From Candidatus Handelsmanbacteria bacterium (GTDB lineage: Bacteria; Latescibacterota; UBA2968; UBA8231): a stretch of 46,468 nucleotides of DNA. The position numbers and the translations under genes were made by a program. The stretch is from positions 1 to 46,468 of the forward strand of contig VGJS01000034.1 of the NCBI GenBank assembly GCA_016867395.1, read 5' to 3'. The notes beneath the pieces are model-generated. The model had not been told where the DNA came from. It did no database searches and saw only the letters and a program-made list of their open reading frames with translations. Positions 7,897 through 17,006 of this stretch are shown piece by piece (position 1 is the stretch's first letter; the number at the start of each line of letters is the position of its first letter).

Positions 7897-9107
7897 CGCC
7901 CCACCTTCCCGGCCAGGCGCACCTTCATACCGTCGGTCACCCCGCTAAGGGGCGTGAGAATGATCCGCTCGCCCTCGGCCAGTTCGATCCGCGCCAGCGC
8001 CTCTTCCTTCAGGACCCGCACCACCTGGGCCGGCCGCACCTGCAGGGTGCCCGCCGGGGTGGCCACCCACACGGTCTGGTCCTGACGCAGGGCGGCCCGG
8101 GGCAGAGTGCGCACCCCTTCCAGCTGGCGGCCGGCGATAGTCACCTCGACAAAGGCCCCCACCAGCAGGGGGGCTTCGGCCTGGCCTTGGGGGTCCTCGA
8201 CCTCGACCACTACCGAGACCATGCGACTTTGCGGATCTATCTCCCCTTCGGCCCGCACCACCCGACCCTGCCACTGGTGCCGCTGGCCGGCGTGCCAACC
8301 ACTGACCACGGCCCCGGTCCTTTCGCCGCTCCGTTCAGCGGCGCCTGACTCGCTGGGTCGCCCGATCAGCTCCGGGTCTGCCGCCCGTCCCAGGCCGGGC
8401 ACGGGAAACCAGCCCAGGTCCTCGTCGGGCAGGGGCACGGCGATCTCGACCTGCTCGGTGCTGTAGAGCTGGGCCAGGGGCTGGCCGGGGCTGACGAACT
8501 GCCCGGCCTCGACCCGGCTCTGCCGCACCCGCCCGGCAAAAGGCGCCTGCAGGCGGGTGCGCTGGAGCCGCAGCTGCGCCTCCTCGACCCGGGCCTGGGC
8601 CGCCCTTTGGTCGGCCTGGGCGGCTTTGAGCTGGGGCACGTACAGGGCCAGGGGGGTGCCCTCCTTTCCGCGGTGGAGCAGCGCCCACTCCTGGCGGACC
8701 ACCGCCTCCTGCTCCCGGGCCTGCTCCAGGCGCAGAGCCGCCTGGGCCACCTGGGCCTGGGCCTGGGCCACGGCCAGCTCGTAGTCGCGCGGCTCGATGC
8801 GCAGCAGCTCCTCGCCCCGGGAGAAATACCCGCCGCTCTCCAGTCTGGGGGTTTTCCACACCACCACCCCGGAGACCTGCGGGACCAGGTCGATCTGGGC
8901 GCTGGGCCGCACAGTGCCCTGGCCCCTGATCACCACCTGGGCACGGCCCGCGGGGAAATCCGCGGCCTGGACCAGGGGCCCCAGGTACTCCTGCTCCACC
9001 CGCTGCGGGGGCTCGGCGCTGGACTTGAGCAGGGCAAAGGCCACCGCCCCAACCAGCAGCACGCCGGCGGGCACCAGGCGGGGGAGCCATTTTTTTTGAG
9101 CGCTCAT
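7893..9107 (-). CDS. Efflux RND periplasmic adaptor (membrane fusion protein), second system
   Basis: A 404-residue HlyD/AcrA-type adaptor. It has an N-terminal membrane anchor (RLVPAGVLLVGAVAFALL), a lipoyl-like half (VIRGQGTVRPSAQIDLVPQ) and a long coiled-coil hairpin (about residues 95-170, rich in Ala, Gln and Glu). The second lipoyl half includes TRLQAPFAGRVRQ, followed by beta-barrel and membrane-proximal domains. It bridges the pump and the outer-membrane factor in the periplasm. A longer frame exists, but the ATG at 9107 is preferred: it has GGAGTAGG upstream and begins 5 nt before the end of the outer-membrane factor gene is cleared, whereas the longer frame would run through that gene. 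The stop overlaps the pump start. Confidence 0.92.
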   Translation of the reverse strand: MSAQKKWLPRLVPAGVLLVGAVAFALLKSSAEPPQRVEQEYLGPLVQAADFPAGRAQVVIRGQGTVRPSAQIDLVPQVSGVVVWKTPRLESGGYFSRGEELLRIEPRDYELAVAQAQAQVAQAALRLEQAREQEAVVRQEWALLHRGKEGTPLALYVPQLKAAQADQRAAQARVEEAQLRLQRTRLQAPFAGRVRQSRVEAGQFVSPGQPLAQLYSTEQVEIAVPLPDEDLGWFPVPGLGRAADPELIGRPSESGAAERSGERTGAVVSGWHAGQRHQWQGRVVRAEGEIDPQSRMVSVVVEVEDPQGQAEAPLLVGAFVEVTIAGRQLEGVRTLPRAALRQDQTVWVATPAGTLQVRPAQVVRVLKEEALARIELAEGERIILTPLSGVTDGMKVRLAGKVGR

Positions 9108-9111
9108 ACAC

Positions 9112-10533
9112 CTACTCCGGGTCTGAGGATGCTGCGCGGTCCGGCACCGGGGAAAAGCCGCCGCCCAGGGCCAGGTGCAGGTCGAGGCGGGCCTCCAACT
9201 GCTGGCGGCGGGTGGCCAGCCAGCGGCTCTCTGATTCAAAGGCGCTGTTCTGGGCCGTCAGCAGGGTAACCATGTCGGTCAGCCCGCGGGCGTAGCGCTC
9301 CTCGGCCAGGCGGCGGGCGGCCAGGGCCTCGTCGGCGGCACTGCAAAGGGCCTGCTCCTGGGTCTGAAGATAGGTCTCGGCGTCCAGGGCTGATTCCACC
9401 TCGGCATAGGCTTGCAACAGGGTCTGGGCATAGGCGGCCACCGCCCCTTCCCTGCCAGCACTGGCCAGATCCACCCCGGCCCGCAGCCGGCCCCCCTGGA
9501 AGAGGGGCTGGGACAGGTTGCCCACCAGGTTCCACACCGCAAACTCCCCGTCCAGCAAATCCCCCAACTCGCCGCTGGAACGCCCGCCCGAGGCCGTCAG
9601 GCTCAGGCGCGGGTACAGGGCGGCCCGGGCGCTGGCCAAGCGGGCATCGGCGGCGAGCAGCCGCTCCCGGGCCGCCGCCAGGTCGGGCCGGCGGCCCACC
9701 AATTCGGCGGGCAGCCCGGCCGGGACCGGCGGGGGCAGGGGGGGCAGGTCGCCGCTGGTCTGGATCAGGGCGGCCGGATAGCGGCCGGCCAGCACCTCCA
9801 ACTGGCGCAGGGCCGTCCGGTAAAGCCGCTGCCGTCCAGCCAGATTGGCCTCGGCCCCGGCCTGGCTGGAGAGGGCCAGGCGCAGGTCCAGGGAGGAGCG
9901 CAGGCCGCGCTCGTACTGGGCGCGGACCTGCTGGCTGGAGAGGTGATAGTTATCTGCGGCGGTCTGGGCCAACTCCACCTGCCGCCTGGCCTCGACCGCG
10001 GCGAAATAGACCCGCAGGGTCTGGGCGGCCAGGGAGAGCTGGGCCCCCCGCAGCTCGGCCCTGGCTGCCTCGGCGTCGGCGCGGGCCGCGGCGGCGCCCG
10101 CGCGCAGCCGGCCCCACAGGTCCACCTCCCAATTGAGGTTCAGGGAGGCCCCGTAGGTATTGCTGGTGCTGGCCAGCACCCGGTCGCCGGCGCTGGGGAT
10201 GGGCAGGCCGATGAAATTGCGGCGGGCCCTGGACCCGCTCAGGTCCCCCCCAGCCTGGGGCCACAGCGGGGCCCCGGCAGCGCGGGCCTGGGCCAGGGCT
10301 GCGCCGAGCCGGGCGGCGGCGGCCTGGAGGTTGTGGTTGTGGCGCAGGGCTTCGGCCACCAGCCCGGTGGCCAGGGAATCCCCCAACCCAGCCCAGCCCA
10401 AGGTATCCACCATGCCGGAGGCCGCCGGGGCGGTCCAGGTGGCGGGGGGGGGCGCAATTTCGGGCGGGCGCACCCCGGGCGCGGCGGCGCAGCCGGCCAG
10501 CAGCAGGGTAAGTACTCCGAAACGGGATCTCAT
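9112..10533 (-). CDS. Outer-membrane efflux lipoprotein, NodT/OprM-like (second system)
   Basis: A 473-residue TolC-fold outer-membrane factor. The signal peptide ends in the lipobox LLAGC, so Cys15 should be lipidated as in OprM/NodT-type proteins. Two internal repeats of the family are visible (NHNLQAAAARLGAALAQARAAG and RRPDLAAARERLLAADARLASARAALYPRLSL). The trimer forms the exit duct of the pump. It starts 13 nt after the stop of the first system's pump gene and runs straight into its adaptor, so both systems may be co-transcribed. No good Shine-Dalgarno precedes the ATG. Confidence 0.93.
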   Translation of the reverse strand: MRSRFGVLTLLLAGCAAAPGVRPPEIAPPPATWTAPAASGMVDTLGWAGLGDSLATGLVAEALRHNHNLQAAAARLGAALAQARAAGAPLWPQAGGDLSGSRARRNFIGLPIPSAGDRVLASTSNTYGASLNLNWEVDLWGRLRAGAAAARADAEAARAELRGAQLSLAAQTLRVYFAAVEARRQVELAQTAADNYHLSSQQVRAQYERGLRSSLDLRLALSSQAGAEANLAGRQRLYRTALRQLEVLAGRYPAALIQTSGDLPPLPPPVPAGLPAELVGRRPDLAAARERLLAADARLASARAALYPRLSLTASGGRSSGELGDLLDGEFAVWNLVGNLSQPLFQGGRLRAGVDLASAGREGAVAAYAQTLLQAYAEVESALDAETYLQTQEQALCSAADEALAARRLAEERYARGLTDMVTLLTAQNSAFESESRWLATRRQQLEARLDLHLALGGGFSPVPDRAASSDPE

Positions 10534-10546
10534 CGGCCCGGTAATT

Positions 10547-13500
10547 TCATTTGATTAATCCCACCTTTTCGGCCCCTAATCCCACCCCAGCGCCTGCGCC
10601 CTCTCTCTCGGCGGCCTCGACCCGGGTGAAGCGCGCCAGCAGGGCGTAAACCACCGGAACGATCACCAGGGTCAGGAAGGTGGAGAAGAACAGGCCGCCC
10701 ATCACCGACAGGCCCAGGGGTCGCCGCGCCTCGGCGCCGGCGCCGAGGCCGATGGCGATGGGGAGGACGCCGAAGATGGTCGCAAAGGAGGTCATCAGGA
10801 TGGGCCGCAGGCGGATGATGGAAGCCTGGACCACGGCTTCCACCACCGCGTGCCCCGCGGCCCGCAACTGGTTGGCGAACTCCACAATCAGGATGGCGTT
10901 TTTGGAGACCAGGCCGATGAGCATGATCAGACCGATCTGTGAGTAAATGTTAAGGCTCTGGCCCAACAGGAAGAGGGTCACCAGGGCCCCGCAAATGGCC
11001 AGGGGCACAGAGAGCAGGATGGTGAAGGGGTGGACGAAACTCTCGAACTGGGCGGCCAGCACCAGGTAGATGAAGCCGATGGCCAGCAGGAACATCACAT
11101 ACAGGCTGGAGCTGGAGGACTTGTATTCCAGGGACTGGCCGCCGAAGTCCCGCTTGACGCTGGGAGGCAGCTTCTCCCGGGCGATGCGGTCGAGGTCGTC
11201 GAGGGCCCGCCCCAGGGTCACCCCGGGGGCGAGGTTGGCGGTGATCGAGGCTGAGCGCAGCCGGTTGTAGTGCTTGAGTTCCTTGGGGGCCACGGTCTCC
11301 TGTATTTTCACCACATTGGCAAGCTGCACTAAGCCGCCGGACCCGCGCACGTAGATGTCGCGGATGGCGTCGGGGGTGGACCGGGCCTGGGGCCGCATCT
11401 GCAAGATCACCTCGTACTGTTTGTTACCCCGCTTAAATTTAGTCACTGCACGGCCGCCAAGAAAGGTCTCCAGGGCCGAGCCGATGTCCGTGACCGAGAG
11501 ACCCAGGCCCGCGGCCCGCTCGCGGTCGATGTCGATGTCGAGCTGGGGTTTGTTCAGGCGCAGGTCCGTGTCCATGTTGATCAGGTACCCCAGCTTGGCG
11601 GCTTCGCCCATCATGGCCCCCAGGGCCTGGCTCAGGTCGTCGTAGCTTTCGCCCTGGAGGATGTACTCCACCGGGCTGGAGGAGAAATTCCCCCCCAGGC
11701 TGGGCGGATTGACCACAAAGGCCAGCACCCCCGGAACCGCCATCAGTTGGGGGAAGAGTTCCTGCACCAGTTGCTGTTGGGATTTCTCCCGCTGGTCGCG
11801 CGGCGTGAGGGCCAGGAACATGAACCCGTTGGTCACCTGCCCCGGCCCACCGAATCCCAGCCCGGTGGCCGTGAAAAGCCCCCGCCGCTCGGGCAGGGCG
11901 AGCAGGCGGTTTTCGATCTCCCGCATGTACCGATCTGTGTATCCCAGGGTGGCACCCTCGGGGGCGATGACAATGCCAAAGCCGATGCCCCGGTCCTCCG
12001 TGGGCACTAACTCGCTGGGCAGGAGCCGGAACAGGTACCCGCCCAGCACCATCGCCCACAGGCCGCCGAGGATCACCAGGGCCCGGTGGCGCAGGGCCCC
12101 CCGCAAAATGCGCTCGTAGAGGCGGTTGAGGAACTCGAAGAAGGCGTCGAAGGAGCGGGATACCCAGCCGGTGCCGGCGCCGTGCAGGGGCTTGAGCATG
12201 TGCGCGGAGAGCATGGGGGTCAGGGTCAGGGCCACGAAGCCGGAGATCAGCACCGCCACCGCCACCGAGACCCCAAACTCGTTGAAGAGCCGCCCCACCG
12301 AGCCGGTCAGGAAGGCCAAGGGTACGAAGACGGCCACCAGGGCCAGGGTGGTGGCGATGACCGCAAAGCCGATTTCGCTGCTGCCGTCCAGGGCGGCCTG
12401 CCGCCGGCTTTTCCCCATCTCCATGTGGCGGTATATGTTCTCCAGCACCACGATGGCGTCGTCCACCACCAGGCCGATGGCCAGCACCAGGGCCAGGAGG
12501 GTGAGGATGTTGAGGGTGAAGCCGGCGAAGTAGGCCACCGTCAGGGCGCCGATGATCGAGATGGGGATGGCCAGCGAGGGTATGAGGGTGGCGCGGAAGC
12601 TTTTGAGGAAGGCCAGCACCACCAGCACTACCAGGCACATGGCGATGACCAGGGTGTGCTGCACCTCGTCGATGGACTCGTCGATGAAGGTGGAGGAGTC
12701 GTAGGCCACGTTCAATTTTATGCCCTCGGGCAAGAGCCGGATTAGTTCGTCCATCTCGCCGCGAATGGCCGCGGCTACCTCGACGGTGCTGGCCTTGGAC
12801 TGCTTGACGATGCCCAGGCCCACGGCCTGCTCGCCGTTGTAGCGGACCGCGGTGCGCTCGTCCTCGGCGCCCACCGCTACCTCGGCCACGTCCCGCAGCC
12901 GCACCGCGTCGTCGGCCCGCTGGAGGACGACGATGGCCCCGAACTCCTCGGGCCGGGACAGCTCGCCCCGGGTGCGGACGGCGAACTCCCTGCCCTCCCC
13001 CTCCACCCTGCCGCCGGGGATCTCGGCGTTTTCGCGGCGGATGGCCGCCTCGATGTCCGGGGCGGTCAGCCCGTGGGCGGCCATGCGCAGGGGGTCGAGC
13101 CAGACCCGCATGGCGTAGCGGCGCTCCCCGCCGATGATCACCGAGCCCACCCCGGGCAGGCGCTGGATGCGCTCCTTCAGCGGGCCGTCGGCCACCTCGG
13201 TCAGTTCCAGCCCGGTGTGGCGCTCGCTGAAAAGGGCCAGCCAGACAATGGCCTGAGCATTGGCGTCCACCTTGGAGACGATGGGGTCGTCCACCTCCCG
13301 GGGCAGGCTGCCGCGCACCCGGGAGACCCGGTCGCGCACGTCGTTGGCGGCCTCGTCCACGTCGCGGCTCAGCTCGAACTCGATGGTGATGGCGGAGCCC
13401 TGCTCGCGGCTGGAGGAGGTCATGGTCTTCACCCCCTCCAGGGTGGCGAACTGCGCTTCGAGCACGTCGGTGATCTCCGTCTCCACCACACTGGGGCTGG

Positions 13501-13660
13501 CACCGCGGTAGAAGGTGATCACCGAGATGATGGGCGGGTCAATGTCGGGGTACTCGCGGACCGGCAGGCGGGTGAAGGAGATGACCCCGAGCAACAGGAT
13601 GGTCAGGCTCATCACCGTAGCGAAGACCGGGCGCTGGATGGAGATGTGGCTGAGCTTCAT
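10547..13660 (-). CDS. RND-family multidrug efflux pump (first system)
   Basis: A 1037-residue HAE1-type transporter starting MKLSHISIQRPVFATVMSL, a classic N-terminus of AcrB/MexF-like pumps. The proton-relay helix reads LAIGLVVDDAIVVLENIYRHME, and the C-terminal TM bundle includes GLVSKNAILIVEFANQLR. The start at 13660 has GAGGAGAG just upstream; a longer frame adds low-complexity Arg/Pro residues that overlap the adaptor gene and is rejected. It follows its adaptor and outer-membrane factor in the minus-strand order MarR, OMF, adaptor, pump. It differs clearly in sequence from the second pump in this locus, so the two sets are not a recent duplication. Confidence 0.95.
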   Translation of the reverse strand: MKLSHISIQRPVFATVMSLTILLLGVISFTRLPVREYPDIDPPIISVITFYRGASPSVVETEITDVLEAQFATLEGVKTMTSSSREQGSAITIEFELSRDVDEAANDVRDRVSRVRGSLPREVDDPIVSKVDANAQAIVWLALFSERHTGLELTEVADGPLKERIQRLPGVGSVIIGGERRYAMRVWLDPLRMAAHGLTAPDIEAAIRRENAEIPGGRVEGEGREFAVRTRGELSRPEEFGAIVVLQRADDAVRLRDVAEVAVGAEDERTAVRYNGEQAVGLGIVKQSKASTVEVAAAIRGEMDELIRLLPEGIKLNVAYDSSTFIDESIDEVQHTLVIAMCLVVLVVLAFLKSFRATLIPSLAIPISIIGALTVAYFAGFTLNILTLLALVLAIGLVVDDAIVVLENIYRHMEMGKSRRQAALDGSSEIGFAVIATTLALVAVFVPLAFLTGSVGRLFNEFGVSVAVAVLISGFVALTLTPMLSAHMLKPLHGAGTGWVSRSFDAFFEFLNRLYERILRGALRHRALVILGGLWAMVLGGYLFRLLPSELVPTEDRGIGFGIVIAPEGATLGYTDRYMREIENRLLALPERRGLFTATGLGFGGPGQVTNGFMFLALTPRDQREKSQQQLVQELFPQLMAVPGVLAFVVNPPSLGGNFSSSPVEYILQGESYDDLSQALGAMMGEAAKLGYLINMDTDLRLNKPQLDIDIDRERAAGLGLSVTDIGSALETFLGGRAVTKFKRGNKQYEVILQMRPQARSTPDAIRDIYVRGSGGLVQLANVVKIQETVAPKELKHYNRLRSASITANLAPGVTLGRALDDLDRIAREKLPPSVKRDFGGQSLEYKSSSSSLYVMFLLAIGFIYLVLAAQFESFVHPFTILLSVPLAICGALVTLFLLGQSLNIYSQIGLIMLIGLVSKNAILIVEFANQLRAAGHAVVEAVVQASIIRLRPILMTSFATIFGVLPIAIGLGAGAEARRPLGLSVMGGLFFSTFLTLVIVPVVYALLARFTRVEAAEREGAGAGVGLGAEKVGLIK

Positions 13661-13697
13661 GCGGGCTCTCCTCGTTCGGATGGGGGCACGGCGGGGA

Positions 13698-14759
13698 TCA
13701 GCGCGGGGCGCCCTGGCCGGGGATGGGCATGATCTTGGCGCCGTCGAAGAGCTTCTGATGGCCCGCCCGCACCACCGAGGTCCCAGGCGCCAGCCCCTCC
13801 CGCACCTCCACCTCCTCGGGCATCCGGATGCCCAGGGCCACGGCGACGCGGGCCACGGTGGTGTCGGGATTGACGGCAAAGACAAAGGACTGGGAGCCGC
13901 TGGCGAACACCGCCTCGCTGGGGATGGTGATGGCCGCGGGCCGTTCGCTGAGGACCACCGAGACGGTGGCCGACATGCCAGGCAGGAAGCGGCGCTCGGG
14001 GTTGGCCACCCTGGCCACCACCCTGGCGCTGCGGGTGGAGGCGTCGAGGACCGGCTCGACGGCGATGATCTTCCCGAAAGCCTGGTGGTCGGGATAGGCA
14101 GCGGTGGAGACCGCCACCTCGGCGCCGCGATTCAGGTGGGAAAGGAAGCGTTCGGGAGCCGAGAACTTCACCCGGATCTCATCGACGTCCACCAGCTCGG
14201 CGATGGCCTGGCCGCTGCGCAGGAAGGCGCCCACGCTCACCTTCCGCGCCCCGATGATCCCGGCAAAGGGGGCGGTGATCCGCGCCTTGGCGGCCCGCGA
14301 CCTGGCCAGGACCAGATTGGCCTCGGCGACCTTGAGCGATGCGGCCGCGTCGTCCAGGTCCTGGGGGGCGCCAGCCCGTTGGGCCACGATCTCCGCGACC
14401 CGGTCGTAGGTGGCCTGGCCCTGGGCGCGCAGGGCCTCGGCGCGCGCCACCTCGGCGTCGAGCTGGGCGTCGTCCAACTGGGCGATGAGGGCCCCCCGCG
14501 CCAGGGCGCTGCCCTCGGCAAAGGGCAGACGGACGACAGCGGCATCGATCTCCGACACCACCGTGATCGCCGCTACTGCATCCACCGTGCCCACGGCCTC
14601 GAAGCGGTCGGCGATCCGCTGCACCTGCGCCACCGCCACCTCCACCGGCATGGGCGGCATGGCAAATCCCCCGCCGGCGGCTTCCTGCTCGGCGCAGCCG
14701 TATCCCGACAGCGCCAGCCCAACCCCCATCAACAGCGAGTACCCTTTTTTGCTGGTCAT
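13698..14759 (-). CDS. Efflux RND periplasmic adaptor (first system)
   Basis: A 353-residue AcrA/MexE-like membrane fusion protein. The N-terminus has a hydrophobic signal (SLLMGVGLALSGYGCAEQE) with a Cys that could be lipidated, although the GYG-C box is not canonical. It continues with lipoyl halves around a short helical hairpin (ARAEALRAQGQATYDRV ... RITAPFAGIIGARKVSVG), a beta-barrel (VDEIRVKFSAPERFLSHL) and a C-terminal domain. A GAGAGGG motif precedes the ATG. It lies 12 nt after the outer-membrane factor stop and 37 nt before the pump start. It links pump and exit duct in the periplasm. Family call is firm; lipidation is uncertain. Confidence 0.93.
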   Translation of the reverse strand: MTSKKGYSLLMGVGLALSGYGCAEQEAAGGGFAMPPMPVEVAVAQVQRIADRFEAVGTVDAVAAITVVSEIDAAVVRLPFAEGSALARGALIAQLDDAQLDAEVARAEALRAQGQATYDRVAEIVAQRAGAPQDLDDAAASLKVAEANLVLARSRAAKARITAPFAGIIGARKVSVGAFLRSGQAIAELVDVDEIRVKFSAPERFLSHLNRGAEVAVSTAAYPDHQAFGKIIAVEPVLDASTRSARVVARVANPERRFLPGMSATVSVVLSERPAAITIPSEAVFASGSQSFVFAVNPDTTVARVAVALGIRMPEEVEVREGLAPGTSVVRAGHQKLFDGAKIMPIPGQGAPR

Positions 14760-14771
14760 CAGATTTCCCTC

Positions 14772-16316
14772 TCAGTGCGTAAGCTGTTTCAGGGTGGCGG
14801 CGGCCTTGGCCGTGCGGACCAGGGCTTCGGAGTAGCGGCGCTGCGCCACTGCCAGATCGGCGCCCAGGCGCACCATCTCAAAGGCAGTGGAGCGGCCGTT
14901 GTGGAACTCGACCATGCCGATGCGCAACTGCTCCTGGGCGGCGGCCACCCCCTCGGTGGCCGCTTCGAGGCGGTCTCTGCCATGGGAGAGTTCGCGCCAG
15001 GCGCCCCGCACCTGCTCCTCGATACGGCGCGATATCTCGAGATGGGCCTGTTTGGCGCTCAGCACCTGGGCCTCCAGGCGCTCCCGCTCCCCCGAGGCCT
15101 GGCGGAAACCGATGGGCACGCTCAGTTCAACTCCCACGCTCCAGGTGGGGTACTCGCGTTTGGCGGTCTGGCTCAGGGCCTCGCCCAGGCCGCCGCCCCG
15201 CCCAGTGCGTAGGGTGTCGCTGCCAAAGACCACCTCCTGGGCCGTCCCGGCAAGCCCCCCGCCCCCCAGCGAGCCGATCAGATCGGCGCGGGGCCGCGCC
15301 TCCACCCGGGCCGCCTCGGCCAGGACCTGGGCCGCTTCGAGATCCCGCTGGGCGGCCTGCAGGCCGAGGTTCTGCACAAATGCCCTTTCGATCTGGGTCT
15401 CTACCGGCTCGCCGGCAAAGTCGCCCGGCGGGGAATCCACCGGCAGGAAGCGGGGGGCCTCGGGCCGGACGCCGATCAGCGCGGCGAGTTGGTCGGATTG
15501 ATGATCGAGCTGCTCCTGGCGGTCGATGAGCAGCAGTGCCTGTTCGGCCAGAAAGGTCCGGGCATTGGCGACCTGGTTGGGGCCGACCAGCCCGGCCTGG
15601 GACCGCAACCGGGTCTCTGCTAAAAAAGAGGCGGCGCGGTCATGCAGAAAGCGCTGCACCGCGTAATCCCGCCCGGCGGCGTAGAGGTCCCAGTAACGGC
15701 GCTCGACCTCGGCGCTCAGGTCCAGCACGAGCTGGTCGTAACGGGCCTTCTGGGCGGACAGGGCCTGCTCGGCGTGCGTCAGTCCTTTGCGGGCGGAGCG
15801 GCGAAACCCGCTCAGCAGGGGCTGGCGCACGCTGAAACGGCCCGCGGCGCTGTACTCGGGGTCCAGAAAGGCGAACTGGGAATTGGTGCCCAGCCGGGTG
15901 CCGTTCAGCGCTAGTTCCAGTTGGGTGCCCACCGGCAGTCCCAGGCGCAACCCGGTCCGGGAGGTGGTCTGCCGGGTGGCCAGGACTGAGGCGCCGGCAA
16001 AAAACGAGGCCGTGGCCTGATCCAGGCTCTGGTGATCCAGGCTGAAGAAGAACTCCGGATCGAAGGCGCCCTGTTCCTGGCGCACCGCTGCCTTGGCCGC
16101 CAGATAGGCGGCCTCTGCCCTGCGTAGTGAGGTGGCGTTTTTCAGGGCGTGCTGCACGGCCGCATCCAGGGGAAGGGGCGCACCCTCAAGTTCCGCCAGC
16201 ACCGCCTGGAAGGCGCTGTCGGGATCGGCGCTGGGTGCGGCCCTGGCCGGGGCTGCGAAGGGCAGGGCAAGGGAAGCCAAAAGTGAGATGAGCCGTTTCC
16301 TGTTTATTGAAGTCAC
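14772..16316 (-). CDS. TolC-family outer-membrane efflux protein (first system)
   Basis: A TolC-fold outer-membrane factor of about 514 residues. A cleavable signal peptide (RKRLISLLASLALPFAAPARA) is followed by an Ala/Glu-rich helical body and a strand region (SRTGLRLGLPVGTQLELALNG). There is no lipobox, unlike the factor of the second system. The GTG at 16316 is chosen because GGAGGGG lies about 5 nt upstream. A GTG at 16349 gives a longer N-terminus with no ribosome site. It is the first structural gene after the MarR regulator, with 204 nt between them, long enough for its own promoter and operator. The conserved repeat motif is weaker than usual. Confidence 0.88.
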   Translation of the reverse strand: MTSINRKRLISLLASLALPFAAPARAAPSADPDSAFQAVLAELEGAPLPLDAAVQHALKNATSLRRAEAAYLAAKAAVRQEQGAFDPEFFFSLDHQSLDQATASFFAGASVLATRQTTSRTGLRLGLPVGTQLELALNGTRLGTNSQFAFLDPEYSAAGRFSVRQPLLSGFRRSARKGLTHAEQALSAQKARYDQLVLDLSAEVERRYWDLYAAGRDYAVQRFLHDRAASFLAETRLRSQAGLVGPNQVANARTFLAEQALLLIDRQEQLDHQSDQLAALIGVRPEAPRFLPVDSPPGDFAGEPVETQIERAFVQNLGLQAAQRDLEAAQVLAEAARVEARPRADLIGSLGGGGLAGTAQEVVFGSDTLRTGRGGGLGEALSQTAKREYPTWSVGVELSVPIGFRQASGERERLEAQVLSAKQAHLEISRRIEEQVRGAWRELSHGRDRLEAATEGVAAAQEQLRIGMVEFHNGRSTAFEMVRLGADLAVAQRRYSEALVRTAKAAATLKQLTH

Positions 16317-16468
16317 CCGGAACCCCTCCGCGGATAGGGTTTTGGACACGCGCCAGGGTGTGGCGCGGTGTTTGCCGAGATACTACACAAATGTTCAGTT
16401 TAAATACCCGCCAGCATCGCGTGCCCCGACCCTATGCCGGGAAGGTAAAATCCCCAGTTCAGTCCTTT

Positions 16469-16488
16469 ATCATTTATACGACAATTAT
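16469..16488. promoter_or_regulatory. Imperfect palindrome, candidate MarR operator
   Basis: A 20-bp AT-rich sequence with 6-bp arms ATCATT and AATTAT (5 of 6 positions symmetric) lies in the gap between the MarR gene and the first efflux gene. MarR proteins bind such palindromes. This is a weak, position-based suggestion. Confidence 0.25.
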
Positions 16489-16520
16489 CCATGGCTGAAT
16501 TACCGGGAAATGAAGAAAGC

Positions 16521-16955
16521 TCAGGCGCTGACAAATCTGCCTAGGAGGCGGTCCATCAGTTCCAACTCCTCCGAGGAAAAGGATTTGAGCACCTCGCGCT
16601 GTGCCGCGGCCAGGGCCTGTCCCCCCTGCTCGTAGCGGCACCGGCCCTCCTCGGTGATGGCAGCTAGGACGCTGCGGCGATCCTTGGGATCATCCAACCT
16701 TTTGACCAGACCATCCGCTTCGAGGCGGTCGATAAGCTGGGTGATATTCGATTTGACGCAGACGCGCCGCTCGGCCAGGCGGGTGAGGGACAGGGGTTCC
16801 CCTACATTTACCAGGTGAGTGAGCAGCGCGAATTTGGCCAGCGAGAGACCGGATTCGGCCAGGGCGGCCTCCAGCCGGGTCTCCACCCTGCCGGCCACGT
16901 AAAGGAACTTGGCCAGCAAAGGCACCTCTTGCTGGCCACAACAGTTTTTGTTCAT
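16521..16955 (-). CDS. MarR-family transcriptional regulator
   Basis: A 144-residue winged-helix regulator. The recognition region reads LSLTRLAERRVCVKSNITQLIDRLEADGLVKR, and the wing contains DDPKDRRSVLAAITEEG, the characteristic MarR wing. N- and C-terminal helices suitable for dimerisation flank it. MarR proteins usually repress efflux operons and release DNA on binding a phenolic or other ligand, or on Cys oxidation. Cysteines are present at positions 5 and 6 and next to the recognition helix (RRVCV), so redox sensing is possible but unproven. It is immediately upstream of, and codirectional with, two tripartite efflux systems, which are the likely targets. AAAGGA lies 10 nt before the ATG. 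Confidence 0.92.
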   Translation of the reverse strand: MNKNCCGQQEVPLLAKFLYVAGRVETRLEAALAESGLSLAKFALLTHLVNVGEPLSLTRLAERRVCVKSNITQLIDRLEADGLVKRLDDPKDRRSVLAAITEEGRCRYEQGGQALAAAQREVLKSFSSEELELMDRLLGRFVSA

Positions 16956-16961
16956 ACCTGA

Positions 16962-16990
16962 AATATCCTTTGATGAATAAACCCCGTCAA
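16962..16990 (-). promoter_or_regulatory. Possible promoter of the MarR gene
   Basis: TTGACG (16985-16990, minus strand) is separated by 17 nt from GATATT (16962-16967). Transcription would begin at or next to the MarR start codon, giving a leaderless message. This conflicts with use of the AAAGGA site that overlaps the -10 box, so confidence is low. Confidence 0.3.
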
Positions 16991-17006
16991 CCCCCGGCGG
17001 CGCAAT

